From Toxoplasma gondii ME49 (taxonomy: Eukaryota; Apicomplexa; Conoidasida; Eucoccidiorida; Sarcocystidae): DNA of 64,000 nt. The translations under genes were made by a program, and so were the position numbers. Below, piece by piece: positions 1 to 12,531 of this stretch. The stretch lies in the NCBI RefSeq assembly GCF_000006565.2, contig NC_031478.1, positions 3,429,127 to 3,493,126 on the forward strand. Reading direction: 5' to 3'. Position 1 is the first letter of the stretch; each line of letters begins with the position of its first letter. The notes under the pieces were generated by a model that was given only the letters and a program-made list of their open reading frames with translations, was not told where the DNA came from and did not search any database.

Positions 1-620
1 ACGACGCGCTCTTTGGACGCGGAAAGATGCAAGAACGTGCAGTTGCGAGGGGCACTCCGGTTGGGCAGAGACTGACTTACACGCAGAAGTCGCTTTTTGC
101 TGTGTTGGCGTCTGCGTCGGTGTGAAATCGTGGAAGAGGGCAGCAACGCGGAGTTGCGAGAGGGAACAAAGACTCTGAAGATCGGCAGAAGAAGAGGTGC
201 GGTTGTCGTCGATACGGGGAAGAAGAGAGACGGAAAAGTTGTACAAAAAAGTGGAAACCTAAAAGAAAGATGCAGACGCGGAGGCGAGGTACGGGACCCG
301 AACTTCCGCTAGTGAGTCAAGCATGCCAACAGGGACGGACACCGCGACAGAGCGCGGAGGAAAGAGGTAAGTTGCAGCGGAGAAAAAAGAGGAAACGGCG
401 AGCTTTCGAAGTAGGCACGAAGAAAAGAGGGGAAACGGCGGCGAGCGCAAGGCAGCAGAACGGCAGCGGGCGAAAAGTCGAGAAAAACGAGGAACGCGAC
501 ACCTGAAATCTCGGCATGCAAGACACAGGAACGGCAAAACTGTCGGTTTCGTCGTCAGGAAGGGTGCTGGCCAAAAAAATGTCTCATTCCCTGTTGAAAC
601 CCAACTTTTTTTCACGTGTC
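1..620 (-). other. Pyrimidine-rich leader-like segment (read on the minus strand)
   Basis: On the minus strand this stretch is strongly C/T rich, broken by many stops, and contains a consensus-like splice donor (GTAAGT) near position 80. That is the look of a 5' untranslated leader with an intron, belonging to a minus-strand gene whose coding part would lie left of the window. A competing plus-strand donor (GTAAGT near 367) exists, so the direction is not settled. No open frame here has convincing coding character. Confidence 0.2.
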
Positions 621-3089
621 TTCCTAATTCTTAGAGAAAAGCAGACCCATCCAACCAGAGAGGTGTGTGTAGTCGCTGTGCCACGAACAGATGCTGTGCA
701 GAGAGTAGCCTACGTTGTCAGCAGCCGTAAAGTTTCAACAAAACGGCCGTGAAGTTCTGCGCGTACCGTTCTCCAGCGACGTGTGTGTACTCCTAGAATG
801 GAACGGACGAAGCCTCTCCAGTTCTACTCACAAACGACTTCCTCCTGCTCTCACTCTGCCTCACACCCAGCCTAAAAACTCTGCAACGGGCTCAGTGTAC
901 TGCCCGCAAAAGGGAAGGGGTGATGTCTTTTCGCCATAGAAATCGAAAAAAAGACTTGTCAGGTTCGTTGTGTCCAGTTTTCTGACTGCTTCGGATTGAA
1001 AAGGCTCACTAATGGCACACTCGGAAACAAGAGGTCGCTTCAATTCAGCCTCAGGCAACGCTCAAAGATTAGAGAAAGCGGTGGAAGTGTACAAAGTGTA
1101 CACAAAGAAAAGAGGTTGATCAGATAGGCATCTCGATGCAGAGTGGATACACAGAGCAGCGTTTTTACCGGCTGCGAGTGTGAGACTAGAGGGGGCTGCA
1201 GACTGCCATGACTTCTTTCGTTACATTGTTACACTGATACGTGGTATTCGGTTGGTTCTAGCTCTACAATAGTTGACATCTTAACTTTGCTCTGCTAACA
1301 CTGTAGAACTTGGATACGGGAAACGGAAGCCTTCAATTCCACCCCGGAGGCATTTGTAAACAGATGGAGAAACTGGGGTGAAGAGTTTTCGGGGTCTCGA
1401 GAAGCGCCGTGGTTGAAATGTTCCTCTTTCTTTTTCGGCGGCGTGCGATATACTTCTTGTGGTGTTCGCACGCGGCGAAAAACCCGAACAGGTATCATAG
1501 CATTCACTTGGGCAGTCTCCTTATGGATGCTCGTCTTCGCGGAATACACGGATTTTCGGTGGCCTGACACTTGTGGAGCCACTGGAGGAACCCATTCTTG
1601 CATTAGGTGTAGGCATGAGTCACCCACAATCATGTCTCCCTCTGGATTTCTGGGTCCGTAATGTGTCTTTCTTGCTTTGTCTCAACAGACGGCTCAGCTG
1701 ATTCTGTTGCAAGTTCCATAAACGTGAGCGGCATCCGTGAATAGGGAGTTTACACTCCGCGTGTGTGTTCATCCAGGAGCCCCTGACCTCGCTCAGTTAG
1801 CGTCAAGTTTTTGCTGTGACGTACCAACCGATCTAAAAGCATAAATAATATGCTAGAAAGTACCATTCAGGAACGATAAAAGTAGACAGTTGCTTTTCTA
1901 TAGAGCAGAGGAAATCATCTTACTTTCTCGGTCTTCATGTTTGCGGGTGTTTGCTCTCTTTACCCGTCCCCTCACTGTTTTTATCGATATACGCTCGCCG
2001 TTGTTCGCAGTGTGTTTCCACTCCCGGGGGCAGTGTTGCCTTCATGTGCAGGTGGGCTCTCACTCTTGTAGAGTCGATTCTCTTCGTAACGACAAGTGTG
2101 TGGGCAATGTTCATGGCATCTCCGTGTGGACGGTGAAGCGACGTCTCTTTCGCTGCCTCTGCAAATCAACAGCAGAGATTCTCTCGCCTGCTTTTCTCTT
2201 CTCGTCATGTCCGTTCTCCAGGAAACCAGAAACGACTCTGACAGAGCTTCCGTCCCCGTAAAAAAAGCGCTCAGTTGCGCGCAAGACGGCGAGACTAAGT
2301 CGCTCACTTTCTCATGAAAATTCGTTCTGAAGTGCCCGAACCAAAGGCCGATATCGTGGCGTAGTTGCTCAATCTAAGCATTGTTTCTGTGCAATCCTGC
2401 TCCAAGGCGAAAACGTAAATCGCACGTGAACGTGGAAGAAAAATACTGACAAGACGACAGAACTGTAGCTAGACAGATGCGTAGGGATCCAGCTGGATGC
2501 ACCGGTCCAGGTTCAGGTTGAAAAAGCGAGAGATCGGGTCGCATACTTTGGGTGTGCTAGAGTTGCACAGAAACGATTCACGTCCTTGTTGGGAAAGGGT
2601 TGTTTGTTCGCACGCCAAGAAGCCAATTGAGGACCAGAAAACGCGCGAAAACGGCCGCTTCTCTTTTTTCCAGAGACGGGTACATAAACCCGCGAAATCG
2701 CCGCAGACAAGCAGTCAAACGCCAGTGCGAATGCACACCTTCCCCCCTTCCCCGGAACACTCCGAGATGCTTCATTACCGGGTGAACCCCGATAGATCAA
2801 TTAGATTTCTTGGAGCGACAGGTTGCTTTTCTCGCAAGTCAACAAATCCCACACATTGTTCGAAAAGCCGTTAAAACGTGTTCTCCAATCGTTCGAGTGA
2901 AGCCCGTACACTATTGTTACCAAGAGAACTCTGCAGGACAAGAGTGCTCAGAACCTGCTTTCCGGTGCTACCTCACGGCTTCATACACGGTACTCTGCTC
3001 GGCCGCTTGCTTCTTTTGCGGATGCGTTTCTGCCGCCTCTGGAGCTTTATTTGGGACCAGGGCTGAGTTGGTTTGTCGTTCTCCACTCT
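621..3089. other. No gene recognised; probable 3' UTR of the J-domain gene at the right end
   Basis: All frames are short and no domain or consistent exon chain could be built. The last several hundred bases before 3090 lie directly downstream of the stop codon of the minus-strand J-domain gene and are likely its 3' untranslated region. Confidence 0.3.
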
Positions 3090-6000
3090 CTACGAATTGC
3101 GGCTAGTCCACGTTTTGCCTTTCTCAATGCACTGGTGGAGGGTTTCTCTCGCTTCTTTGGCAGTCGCGAGGTACTCGGCGAGAAGTTCAGGGGGCAGTGG
3201 GGTTCCCTGCAGGTCGCTCGTGCCCTCTGTGGTCTTCTTCGCTTTCTTTTTCCCGATGTGCCGCACCAGGCGCTTGAGCGCCACGATCGTTTCGTCGACC
3301 TTCGCCCGCATGCGGCTGTCCAGGAAGCTGGCTTCTCCGAAGCTCGTGAGGAACGCGAGCAGCGCGCGCGCCTCTGCAGTCGCTTGGCCTGCCTCATCTT
3401 TCTTCCCCGAAACGCCGAGGCGTTTTGCGGAGTCTGCGCTGCCGCAAGCAGCATCCACCGCAGGCGGGAGCGCGAGTCGCAGCATGACGGGGCTCCAACG
3501 AATGAGGGAATAGTCCTTTTTCTTTCCTTCCACCTGGACACCGACCCAGTAGCGGCGCTCCTCGCCCAGATCGAGCGGCTGGACCGCGTCGGAGACCTCG
3601 ATTTTCTCTTCCCTTTCCACGTCCTCTTCGCGCTGACGCGCAACCAAAGACACTTTCCGCGAAATCGCCGCAGACAGCGCCTCAGCCGGCGGTGCAAGGC
3701 TCCCGGGCGGCCCGCCCATCATCGGCCGGTGTACGTACACCCGAATTTCGGTGATCTCCGAGAAGGCCGGGTCCGCGCCAGGTCCTGCGGCTGAGACGTA
3801 GAGGAAGAAGGCGCCTAGAGCCTTTCTGCGAGGCGCAACTTCGACAGAGAACTCCGGGAAATACTGACGCGTCGGCAGCGCGCATGGGGACGCAGGAGCC
3901 GGTTCGGCTGGAGCAGGCGCAGGGCGCTTCGAGGAACCTGGAGAAATCCCTGGAGCGGGAGGCGGGGGAGGAGAGGCCGAAGGGTCCGGCGGCGGAGGCG
4001 GTTGCGCCCAGCTTGGATCCACGCGGCGCTGACTCAGAGTTCGAATCGCCTCCTCCACGGCCAGTTGGAACTGCAGCGAAGAAAAGGTGAGAAACAAAGA
4101 ATTGGGGGAAGCGGACGATACAAGGAAGTGTGGGGCACTCAGTTGGAGCTGTGAAGCACGGAGAGAGAAGAAGAGACAGGCAGCGTTTCCACACGAACCT
4201 GGCAACCGAACTTCAGGAGACGGGAGACGCTGATCAAGGTCTTTGGAAACAGACGCACAAAGGGAAAAAACTTCTCCATCTACGCTCCTCGCGGTGAATG
4301 CCGAAAAAGCGCATCTATGTGCATCTGCGCAGAAAGCAAACCCAACTGGAGACCTAGCTGTGTGCATATCCATACGTACACAAATGTACCTATACAGGCA
4401 TGATGGGCAGGATACGCCAGATCGGATGAAGCACTAGAGCGAGTCTCATTCTTTCATTTATCTTGCTTTGTACGAGGTTGGTTGGATTCTTTGCTTACGG
4501 CTTTGAAAGCTTCAGTAGCCTGGTGAAGCAAATGCGGATGGATGCTGTGGAATTTATCTGGATGCAGCAACACGCGCCACTTCTTCTTCACTGCCTCAAC
4601 CTGCGAAGCAGACAACCGAGAGGACGGATAACTGAATGAGCGTTTTTCCAGACCTCCCTGCTCCACCGTTCTCGTCTTTGAAAACGCAAAGGGATTCCCT
4701 GGGTCGCGAGACCACATCGGATAAAGAGAGAGAGTGGAGAGAAGAACCTAGAATCTCGATTCATTCCTCAAAATTTTCTCCTCAGTGTCTGGAGGCGTGT
4801 TCGTTTCCCTCCTGTGTTCTGTCTGTCCTCGTCTTCCATTTTTCCGGTTTCTTATCGTGTGCGGCTCTTACCATTGGAACAGTCGCCGTGAGCGGATTGA
4901 GGCCGAGCAAGTAAAAGCAGTGTGAAATGCTTCTTTGTCTTACAAGAGCTGCGAGAGCCTGTGAGGAGCCTGGAATCGCAGAAGCGAGAGCAGCCGAAGC
5001 TTCCTCTTGTTCTCTCATGCGATCGGTCACGTAGGTGACGACTGATGCTGCTGCGCTCGCCTTCTTCAGTGCTTCTTCCTCTTGCTGCTTCCTTCGGGCC
5101 TGCAAAACGCAGAAGGCAAAGGAAAGCCGCAAGTCGCGAAGTTGCACATGCAACTAAACAAACCCATACTTGTGTGTGCCGAAAATCCCAGAAGAGAACG
5201 CGACGTATTTCATTATCCTCAACATCTGAAAGCATCTCTCCACCACTCAAATGAGACTCAAGACGCGATCCGGGAGAGAAAATTGGGGCGGAAGCTGACC
5301 CAGGAGAAAGGTACGTGAGTCAGGACCCAACCGCTTCCTCCAAAGAGACTTCATTATCCTTCAGAAGTAATAGAAGTTCGATGCTCTAGCCAGATCATGC
5401 ACTAAAACCACATTTCAAAGTATTCCAATGTGAGTGCATCCCTAGATCTCCAGTCGGACACTGAGCAGTTCAAGTTGGAGACGACAGCTCCACACTATGC
5501 CTGAAACTGGGAGAGATCAAAGAGGAGTTCTGAAGACACAGTCTGCACTGAGAGAAAGAGTCTTACACGTTCTTCTCTCCACCTGGCTACGCAGCGATCG
5601 AACTTTGCACGCGCCTCAGCCACCGTGGCGTCAGAGGGGAAGACGAAAGGCGGCAACAGAGGCAGACGAAGGAGCTGTGCTGTGGCTGCGATTCTCAGTT
5701 CCCGTCGACGCTGGAGCAAAGAGAACAAACGCAGAGGAGAGAGAGAACTCGGGCGGAGAGAGGAGACGAATCGGAGACAGGAGTCTCGGCTCGCGCGAAA
5801 AAAGAAGAGACGGAAGAGGCGGAGGCGAAAAGGGGAAACCTCCACGAGAGAAACTTTGAGACGGAATGGAACTGGGGGCAAGCCGCAGCAAACGGAAATA
5901 CGCGCAGGGCAAGATGACGAGAAAAAAGCGCCACGCACATGCACAAACAGATGTACGTGAATATTTGTGACGGCCTTCACCCACGTGCAGCGGTCAGCGT

Positions 6001-7489
6001 GTTTGAGTATAAGCCGATTCGTCTTCACAAAACGTTGTGCAGAGTCGATTCGCCTCGTTCCTGCTCAAAGTCAAGCGCGCCAAAAGGCGCGTCTCCTGTA
6101 CGTATCCGAGCTCATCTCATTCAACAAAAGTTCTGCACAAGCCCGTCCCTGTCGCGCAAGGTGTTTTCTCTCAGTTTTTTCGCGTCGACTGACTTCTTCT
6201 GTAGCAGACTCGTCTCCGTCGTCGCACATGACGAGGAGGACTTCAGTTTTTTTCTTTTTCTCCGCATCCGCGCTGTCGGGAGAGAAGAGCATGTGCGCGA
6301 GGCCCTGAGCTTCTTCGCTGGTGGACCGAATGCGGTCGACAGCCTCCCTGCGGAGTTTCTCGAGCTCCAACAGAAAGGCAGCCCACTGCCGCACGACACG
6401 CATCGCCCTGCGGCAGCGTTCCTTTCCGGTGACGCGCGGCGTCTGGCTGCCGGCCTCGCCAGAGTGGGGAGAAAAAGGACCTTCCTGCAAGCAGAGAAAG
6501 GGGGCGCTTTGCGTGAGCAGCTGGTCGACAGTGTCGAAGCGCCGAATGATTCCGCGGCGCCAGGCCTGGCGACACTCGGCTGCGGAGGTGAAGGCGGGGC
6601 GGGGACCTGGCGCGGAGAAGTCAGGCTGTTCTGTCTCGGCGCCTGCAGCCGCGGGCATGTGGACGTAAAGCACGCGCGAGATGGCGTGGGTGACGGACTC
6701 GAGGAAGTCTTCGGCGCCGAGCGCGGGGGGTCTCCGGAGACTCTCCAGAGTGCCGAGCAGCAAGCCAGCAACATGGGAAGCGACTTCTTGTCTCTCTCGA
6801 GGGCGCGGGGTTTGTGAGGGATTTCTCTCAGATTCGCATGCGTCGACATCCGAGCCTGAGTCCTCGGCGTCGTCCGTCTCCTCCGGTGTCGATCCCATGT
6901 CTCTCGCCTCCGTCGCGCCTCGCCGCGGCTCTCCAGTCTCCCTGCCGCTTCCCTCAGGCTTTGTCTCCGCCGCCATTCCGTCTTCGTCTTCTGCAAAGAG
7001 CGTCTCCTCTCTCTCCGCGTTCCCACACGCGCTCTCCTCGCCCTCTGTCGAGTCTTCTCTCTTCACCGCAGGCTCGTCTGCCGTCAGGCGACGTCTCTTC
7101 TTACCAGCTGTGGAGAAGTGGTTCGCCGCCTCCGCTCGCCGTCGCACGGTGTCTAGACGCCTGTCGGCCAAGACGCACACGGCGTGGAACATGTGGGCGT
7201 ATTTCGCAGGAGTGTCGAGAGCTTCTGCGTCGAGGAGAAGCTGGTGGATCTCGGAGAAACTCAGGAAAGAGGCGCCCTGTTCGTCGGAGAGAGAAGCAAC
7301 GTTGGAACCAACTGCTGGGCGCTTGCGGCCCAACGTCTCCAATACGTGAAGACACGCGAGCGTCGGCGCAGGCAGAGAGGCGAAACCGCCATTTTCGCCG
7401 AGCTGGGAAGAAGCCGACACGGAGGCTGCGCGACAGGAGTCCTCAGGGAAGGCACGGGGCGACACAGCTTGAAGCGGAGACACCGGCAT
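3090..7489 (-). CDS. J-domain (DnaJ-like) protein, five exons
   Basis: Not recognised by name. Proposed exons on the minus strand: 7489-6102, 5693-5567, 5099-4872, 4600-4499 and 4070-3090, phase-consistent and giving about 941 residues. The exon 1/2 junction is the weakest because its acceptor lacks a good pyrimidine tract. The J-domain is internal (about residues 570-640). It starts at HCFYLLGLNPLTAT at the end of exon 3 and continues in exon 4 with KKKWRVLLHPDKF, which carries the HPD tripeptide needed to stimulate Hsp70 ATPase. The N-terminal half has a basic KKRRR stretch that could be a nuclear signal and long acidic, Ser/Glu-rich disordered segments. After the J-domain comes a Pro/Ala-rich linker, a folded-looking region around a YWVGVQVEGKKKDYSLIRW stretch, and a basic helical tail. 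The role is probably an Hsp70 co-chaperone in the nucleus; this is inference from composition. Nearest neighbour: GAP45, same strand, 4.3 kb upstream. Confidence 0.72.
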
Positions 7490-10400
7490 CTTTTCAAAGC
7501 GGAAAAAGGGGGGAAAGGCGAGAAGAAGAGGTGAGGAAACAGACGACTCCCAGAGAAACTCTCTGTAGACAGGCGTGGCAACTCAGGAAGCAGACCCAAC
7601 CATCTTCCTCGAGGTAGAGCGTTTTGGGGACACAGAAAAAAGACACAACGCAGGAGAAGATGTCGAGAAAAACATGGAAACTTCCGGGGGAAAAAGGGAT
7701 TCCGTCTACAGCGCTTCTAGCCACTCGAAGATCAACTCTCATCGATACAAAATGCAGATGATACACACGCACCGCATTTTAGCGCATGCAGATATATATA
7801 TATATAAATCAGTGGGTTATAAATTGCAGAGATGCTTATATATATATATATATATAGATATAAGCTGAGTATGAAGGCAAATGCACACAGAGACAGAGAC
7901 GAAAGACTCGAGAGTTGCAGGCAAAGGGGTTGAGAGTCGCCGTTCCAACTTGATAGATGCAAACTTCTACGCTGTCTTGTGTGACGGCACACGGCACCAT
8001 GTCTCCCTTCTTGGAGTGTCTATGCAATCTATGGCGCAGATGTATGTACGTGGATCTTTGTAGTTTTATCGGTGCTTCCGTAAATGGGGTCTTGGCCTTT
8101 TCGATTCCGAGTCGTGTATTGTAGGCGTGAAGGCGTTTGCACTCAGTTGCATGAATCTACACAGAGATCTTCTTGGAGGAAAGGCGGCTCTCTGTCTGCA
8201 AAGGGGGTATAACCGATCTTTTCACGATAGGGGAAGGAAGCAACAAATGCTGACAGCAGCACACGCTCCCTCAGAGCAGGACAAAGTCACTGTGCGTGCA
8301 GCTGTTTATTTCACAGAAGGCCAACGCCTCCCGCGAACGTTTTCTCAGAGTTCATCGGGTGAACATAACCAAGAAGGAGACGCAAATAGGACTAAGGTAG
8401 CCGTGGGAATTTCCGGAAGACGCAGAAGTTGGGTTCGGCAGACTTCCTCTGAAATTGCCAGGCTTCTCGCTGGCAACAAGCAGCGCAAAGCAGCAATGTC
8501 TTCTGGCAGCCAGGAGTGAGGGAGTGACAGCAACGGAAACGGGGGATGTGACGAAAGAGAGGCGTTGAAACCGTGAGATAGCGCGTGAGGGCCCCGGGAA
8601 ACACGGAAACAGTACGAAGCGAACGTGTCTGGAGTCCCAAATCCCAGAAATCGCTGCACAAAGATGGACAGCTTTCTCCCACGAAAAGGGGGGGAGGGTG
8701 CGAACCTGAGGTGGTCGCCGCAGGCACACGAGCCAGCAACGGCTGAAACCCGTTGCTGAGGCTAGTGGTTCGTTACACCGTGTGGCATTGCAATTCGTTT
8801 CTCAAAGGGAAAACAGGAGAAAACTCCGGAGACTCGGCATTACCTCCGTCAAACTCCCTGGAAAGAAACGAAGCGAAGGGCGCCTCGTATACCACAGCTC
8901 TTGCTCCTCAGAGTCCGTGTGCCTTCTGCGGTTGCTCCCAGACGAGTCTAGCCAACGAGACGCGGCGCCTGAAAGTACGGAGGAACATCAACACACCAGG
9001 CTGAAGTGCAAGATTCTTCACAAAGTCACTTCCTCTGCCAGGCTTGGCTTTGGAGCGGCGGTGTTTCCTCGCAGCTCACGTACTGAACTGTGTGATGGGT
9101 TGTGTTCGCTGCATGGCAGATGGGGAAGACGCGTGTTAAGATAGCCTTCGTGGTTGGGTCTACAAAGCAATTCCTGCCTGCAATAGGCCAACTCACACAA
9201 CACTCTGTTGAAACTAACTTTCGATGAGATTTGTCTCCGACGCTCCTGTGTCCGCTAAGAGGGCGCGAGTAGAGAAAAGCATCTCGCGGCTTTTTGGAAG
9301 TGCACTTCGATGTACTGCGGCGGTGGTCATTGTATGGGGATGTGTTGCCAATACAGACCGTGAGAAACCGATAGCTTCCAGGTTGGCTTACTTGCAAATA
9401 AGCTTCCCATGGGGAACCCGATCTTTACAAAACGCAGAGATCCATATGTCAGCCACGCGTACCGCGAGGAACTGACAGAGTATTCCGCCTCAAGCATGAT
9501 CATGAAGCGCAGTTGCGTTGTGAGATATAGGAGATGAATGAGTCCTATTCAGCTGGACGTAATTATAAAAAGTGATTTTGAAACAGGGGGAAAGTGGGAT
9601 GAAAGACCTATGGATCTTGGCGGAAAATACCGAGGACCAATAACGACCACTATGTTGCCGTATCCTCAGGACCAGGTACTGGCCAACTCGTGTGGAACAG
9701 ACTGTCGGAATTGGGACACTTGCTTCTTTTTTCACAGTTCCTTCAGCAAATGTTTCAAGACCCTTGGATGACTTTGTTATTCGAGTGACACGCGCAGGAG
9801 GCCACTCCGGATTTTGCGAGGAAATAACTTTGCTGGACACAAGGAGCGACCAGTGCCTTTCCGGCGAAGAATCAGAAACGAGGTCTTTCCCAGTCGACCC
9901 AAAATGTCACATCTTTGTAAGCGAGTCGTATCTGGGTCTGTCCAGAATTAGGCAACCTCCTGATCGTGTGGAGAAGCGCCTGTTGTTTACTTATCGCAGG
10001 GAGAGAAGGATGAGAAACCTGAACACAGGTACGGCAGACTTTACATGAGTCATGTCTAGTCTCTCTTGTGCGGCATTTGTGCGCCACATGTCTCATCTGT
10101 CATAGTTCCTGGCCACAGATTCTCAACGGTGCCAGACGAAAATGGAACAGAACACCCGGCAGAATACTTCATTCCCACAACACACTAAAACCGTTCCAGG
10201 TTCTGTTTTCGCTGGCCGATACACGATGTCCGGGCCTCCCTCTTCTCCGAGAATGAAGGAGTTTAGCCTGTAGGCTCGAAGCACAAGGATACGAAACCTA
10301 TCTTAGCCAAAACATGGGGGAACTAAAGCATGCAAAAGGTAGGCCGGTAGTGCGTAAAGCGTTACAGCTTGCCGGGTAGTCAATATATGATGTAGTAACA

Positions 10401-11793
10401 TCTTGTGATGATTGAAAACAACAGTTGTACGTTGTCATCAAACAGCTAAAGTCATACACTTTGAAAAAAAGTGTTTGCCAAGAAGTCAGTCCAAGACTGA
10501 ACGAGAAAAGAGCAACTGATACCCACCGACTAGAGGACGCAACGAATGCATATTCTACTGCCCATGTTACGTGAGGAGTTGCACGCGGCACTTCCCTGCA
10601 GAAAGTGCACTGGCGAATATAGGATCCGCAGGAAAGTGGAAGCTTTTCCTGGGGAGTGGCGGCACAGGAGCTAATATGAGCAAAAGTTGTTGTGCTGACT
10701 CATGGACTGCCCCCCCACTACTGCAACAGAATAGATGCATTAAGAAGTGGATCCTTCAAACGTCTGGAACAGCGAACAACTTCATGTGTGGGCCCCTTTC
10801 GTGCAGCAGGATTTCCCTCTGTCGCCTTCTCTTGCTCTGGCACTCTTTATTGTATCGGGCCTTCCGTTTTCGAAGTCACTGGGCAGGAAGAGCTGCAAGT
10901 TCGCTAGTCTCCCCGAATTCTACAACTCTTTTACGCGAAGCGAAAATCAACCGACAGCGGGGCTGCTGCTACACGACTCCGACACCATCTAACACGATTA
11001 TGAATTCAAGCGGGAAGCTCTCCACGACTGTCATCCACGGTTTCAACGTTAACCACACACTGCATATTTCTTCTATGTCGGTATCAACCTTTAAGAACAT
11101 CCGCAACTATTCTCTTCAGAATATGTACGATGTCCCGCTACAAACTGGACTGGAAAGTGCCTCCTGTGTTTTTCATCAGATCCTGGGAGCTCCCGGAAGG
11201 GATGTTAGAAGGGTTTCCTCTTTACGGCACGTATGTCATGCGAGCGTGCGTTTGTAAGCATCGCCTTTCGCGGAAGACAGTCGAACGCTGCGCCGCATTC
11301 GCACACCAGTGGTGTCACGTGGGGATGGTCGAGAAAAAGAACTATGTGACGACGGGGAATGACGGTTGTTCTCACGTTCGGGCAGGATTCTGCCCTGCAC
11401 GTACGGACAGGCGGGCGAAGCCTGTGAGCCACTTCACCCCTACCGGCGGGTGCGTCCCCCATAGACTGCGGGGAGCCAGTTCGCTTTTGGAGCTTTTCGC
11501 GACAGCTCAGACTCGAAGAACCCGCAGAAATTTCCTCCCTTTCTGTTTGCCGCCAACCGTCCTGTTGCTACACAGACTACGCCTACATGGAGAGCGGGGT
11601 AGTGCACACCTACGTGCGATACTAGCAACCCGACGTTTGTCGAAAAAACACGGTCCCAAACTCTTCTTCACCGTCCTAACCCTTGCTAATCTTTCTTAAA
11701 CACGAAGTTTACGCGTTTATAAGCGCACGCTATACAGACACAGATCCCGAAGCCGGGGCCGTAGAGTAGAAAAACACAGAAACAGTTACGCAC
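7490..11793. other. Intergenic: 5' region of the J-domain gene and 3' region of GAP45
   Basis: Both flanking genes run on the minus strand, so the left part should hold the promoter and leader of the J-domain gene and the right part the 3' UTR of GAP45. Overlapping frames of 228 codons (10571-11257) and 189 codons (11130-11699) occur on the plus strand. They have no recognisable domain and no biased composition, and I do not call them genes. Confidence 0.3.
7791..7858. repeat. Two short (TA)n microsatellites
   Basis: Runs of alternating T and A at about 7791-7806 and 7837-7857 are separated by about 30 bases. They sit a few hundred bases upstream of the J-domain gene start and are likely length-polymorphic between strains. 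Confidence 0.8.
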
Positions 11794-12531
11794 TCAGTTC
11801 AACAAGGGTGCATCCGACAAGTCGATGTGGCGGCAAATAGGGCACTCGTTTTCGTCGTGTTGGTCGCCTAGGTCGCAACCGCAGCGCTTTGACAAGTACT
11901 TAGCTGTCTCGTCAATTGATGCCATGTCGCATGGAGTCACGGTGTACCCCACCACTGATCTGTCTGTGACCGCCGCGCTGCTGTGCTCGGCGACTTTCTG
12001 CGGCTGTGTCGCCATCGTGGTCTCGGATGCGGAGTCTTCGGGGCTGGCTAACTTGTCGTACTTCTCTCTCGGTGACATTTCCTCTTGCTTCAGCGCCTCC
12101 TGCATCTGGCGCTCGCGCTCCGCTGCCGCCGCAGCTTCAGCTTTGCGGCGCTCGGCCTCCTCCCGCGCTCTTTGCTCCGCTTCCTCGGCTGCGGCGCGCT
12201 GCTCCTCCTCCGCCTTGCGTTTCGCCTCCTCCGCCTTTTTCTTCTCTGCTTCCTTCCGGAGGCGCTCGGCCTCAGCCGCCTCTGCTTCGGCCTTGCGGGC
12301 CGCCTCAGCCTCCGCCTCCTTCCTGGCTGATTCTTCGCGCTCTCGCGCCTCTGCCGCTCTACGTTCAGCCTCCGCTTTGTCTGCTGCGTTCTTCTCCGCT
12401 TCGGCGCGAGCCTTCTCTTCAGCCTCAGCCTTCTCCTTCGCCTCCCGCTCCTGCCGCTCCTTCTCAGCCAGGTCCTCCGCCTCCTTCCGGGTCGGCGTCT
12501 TGGCCGTGTTCTTCTTGCACGCGTTTCCCAT
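11794..12531 (-). CDS. GAP45: Gliding-associated protein 45 (glideosome component)
   Basis: Single-exon gene of 245 codons. GAP45 anchors the myosin A motor (MyoA, MLC1/ELC, with GAP40 and GAP50) between the plasma membrane and the inner membrane complex and is needed for motility, invasion and egress. The N-terminus MGNACKKN carries Gly2 for N-myristoylation and Cys5 for palmitoylation. Residues of roughly 15-150 form one uninterrupted Glu/Lys/Ala/Arg-rich coiled coil. The C-terminal domain holds Cys217, Cys219, Cys230 and Cys233 (the last pair in ECPICRH), the acylated anchor to the inner membrane complex. Ser163 and Ser167 lie in the LASPEDS segment, the positions I recall as phosphorylated in the Toxoplasma protein. 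The length and these residue numbers agree with Toxoplasma GAP45. There is no intron; the start codon is set by the acylation signal. Confidence 0.96.
   Translation of the reverse strand: MGNACKKNTAKTPTRKEAEDLAEKERQEREAKEKAEAEEKARAEAEKNAADKAEAERRAAEAREREESARKEAEAEAARKAEAEAAEAERLRKEAEKKKAEEAKRKAEEEQRAAAEEAEQRAREEAERRKAEAAAAAERERQMQEALKQEEMSPREKYDKLASPEDSASETTMATQPQKVAEHSSAAVTDRSVVGYTVTPCDMASIDETAKYLSKRCGCDLGDQHDENECPICRHIDLSDAPLLN

Noticed and set aside
6071..7026. Other long frames overlapping exon 1 of the J-domain gene on both strands
   Set aside because: They are Arg/Ser/Pro-rich shadows of a GC-rich coding exon; only one frame joins to the J-domain exons in phase.
10571..11257. Plus-strand open frame of 228 codons (overlapping another of 189 codons at 11130-11699)
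   Set aside because: No domain, no signal or membrane pattern, unbiased composition, and it lies where the 3' UTR of GAP45 is expected. Length alone is not enough, since another long frame overlaps it in a different phase.
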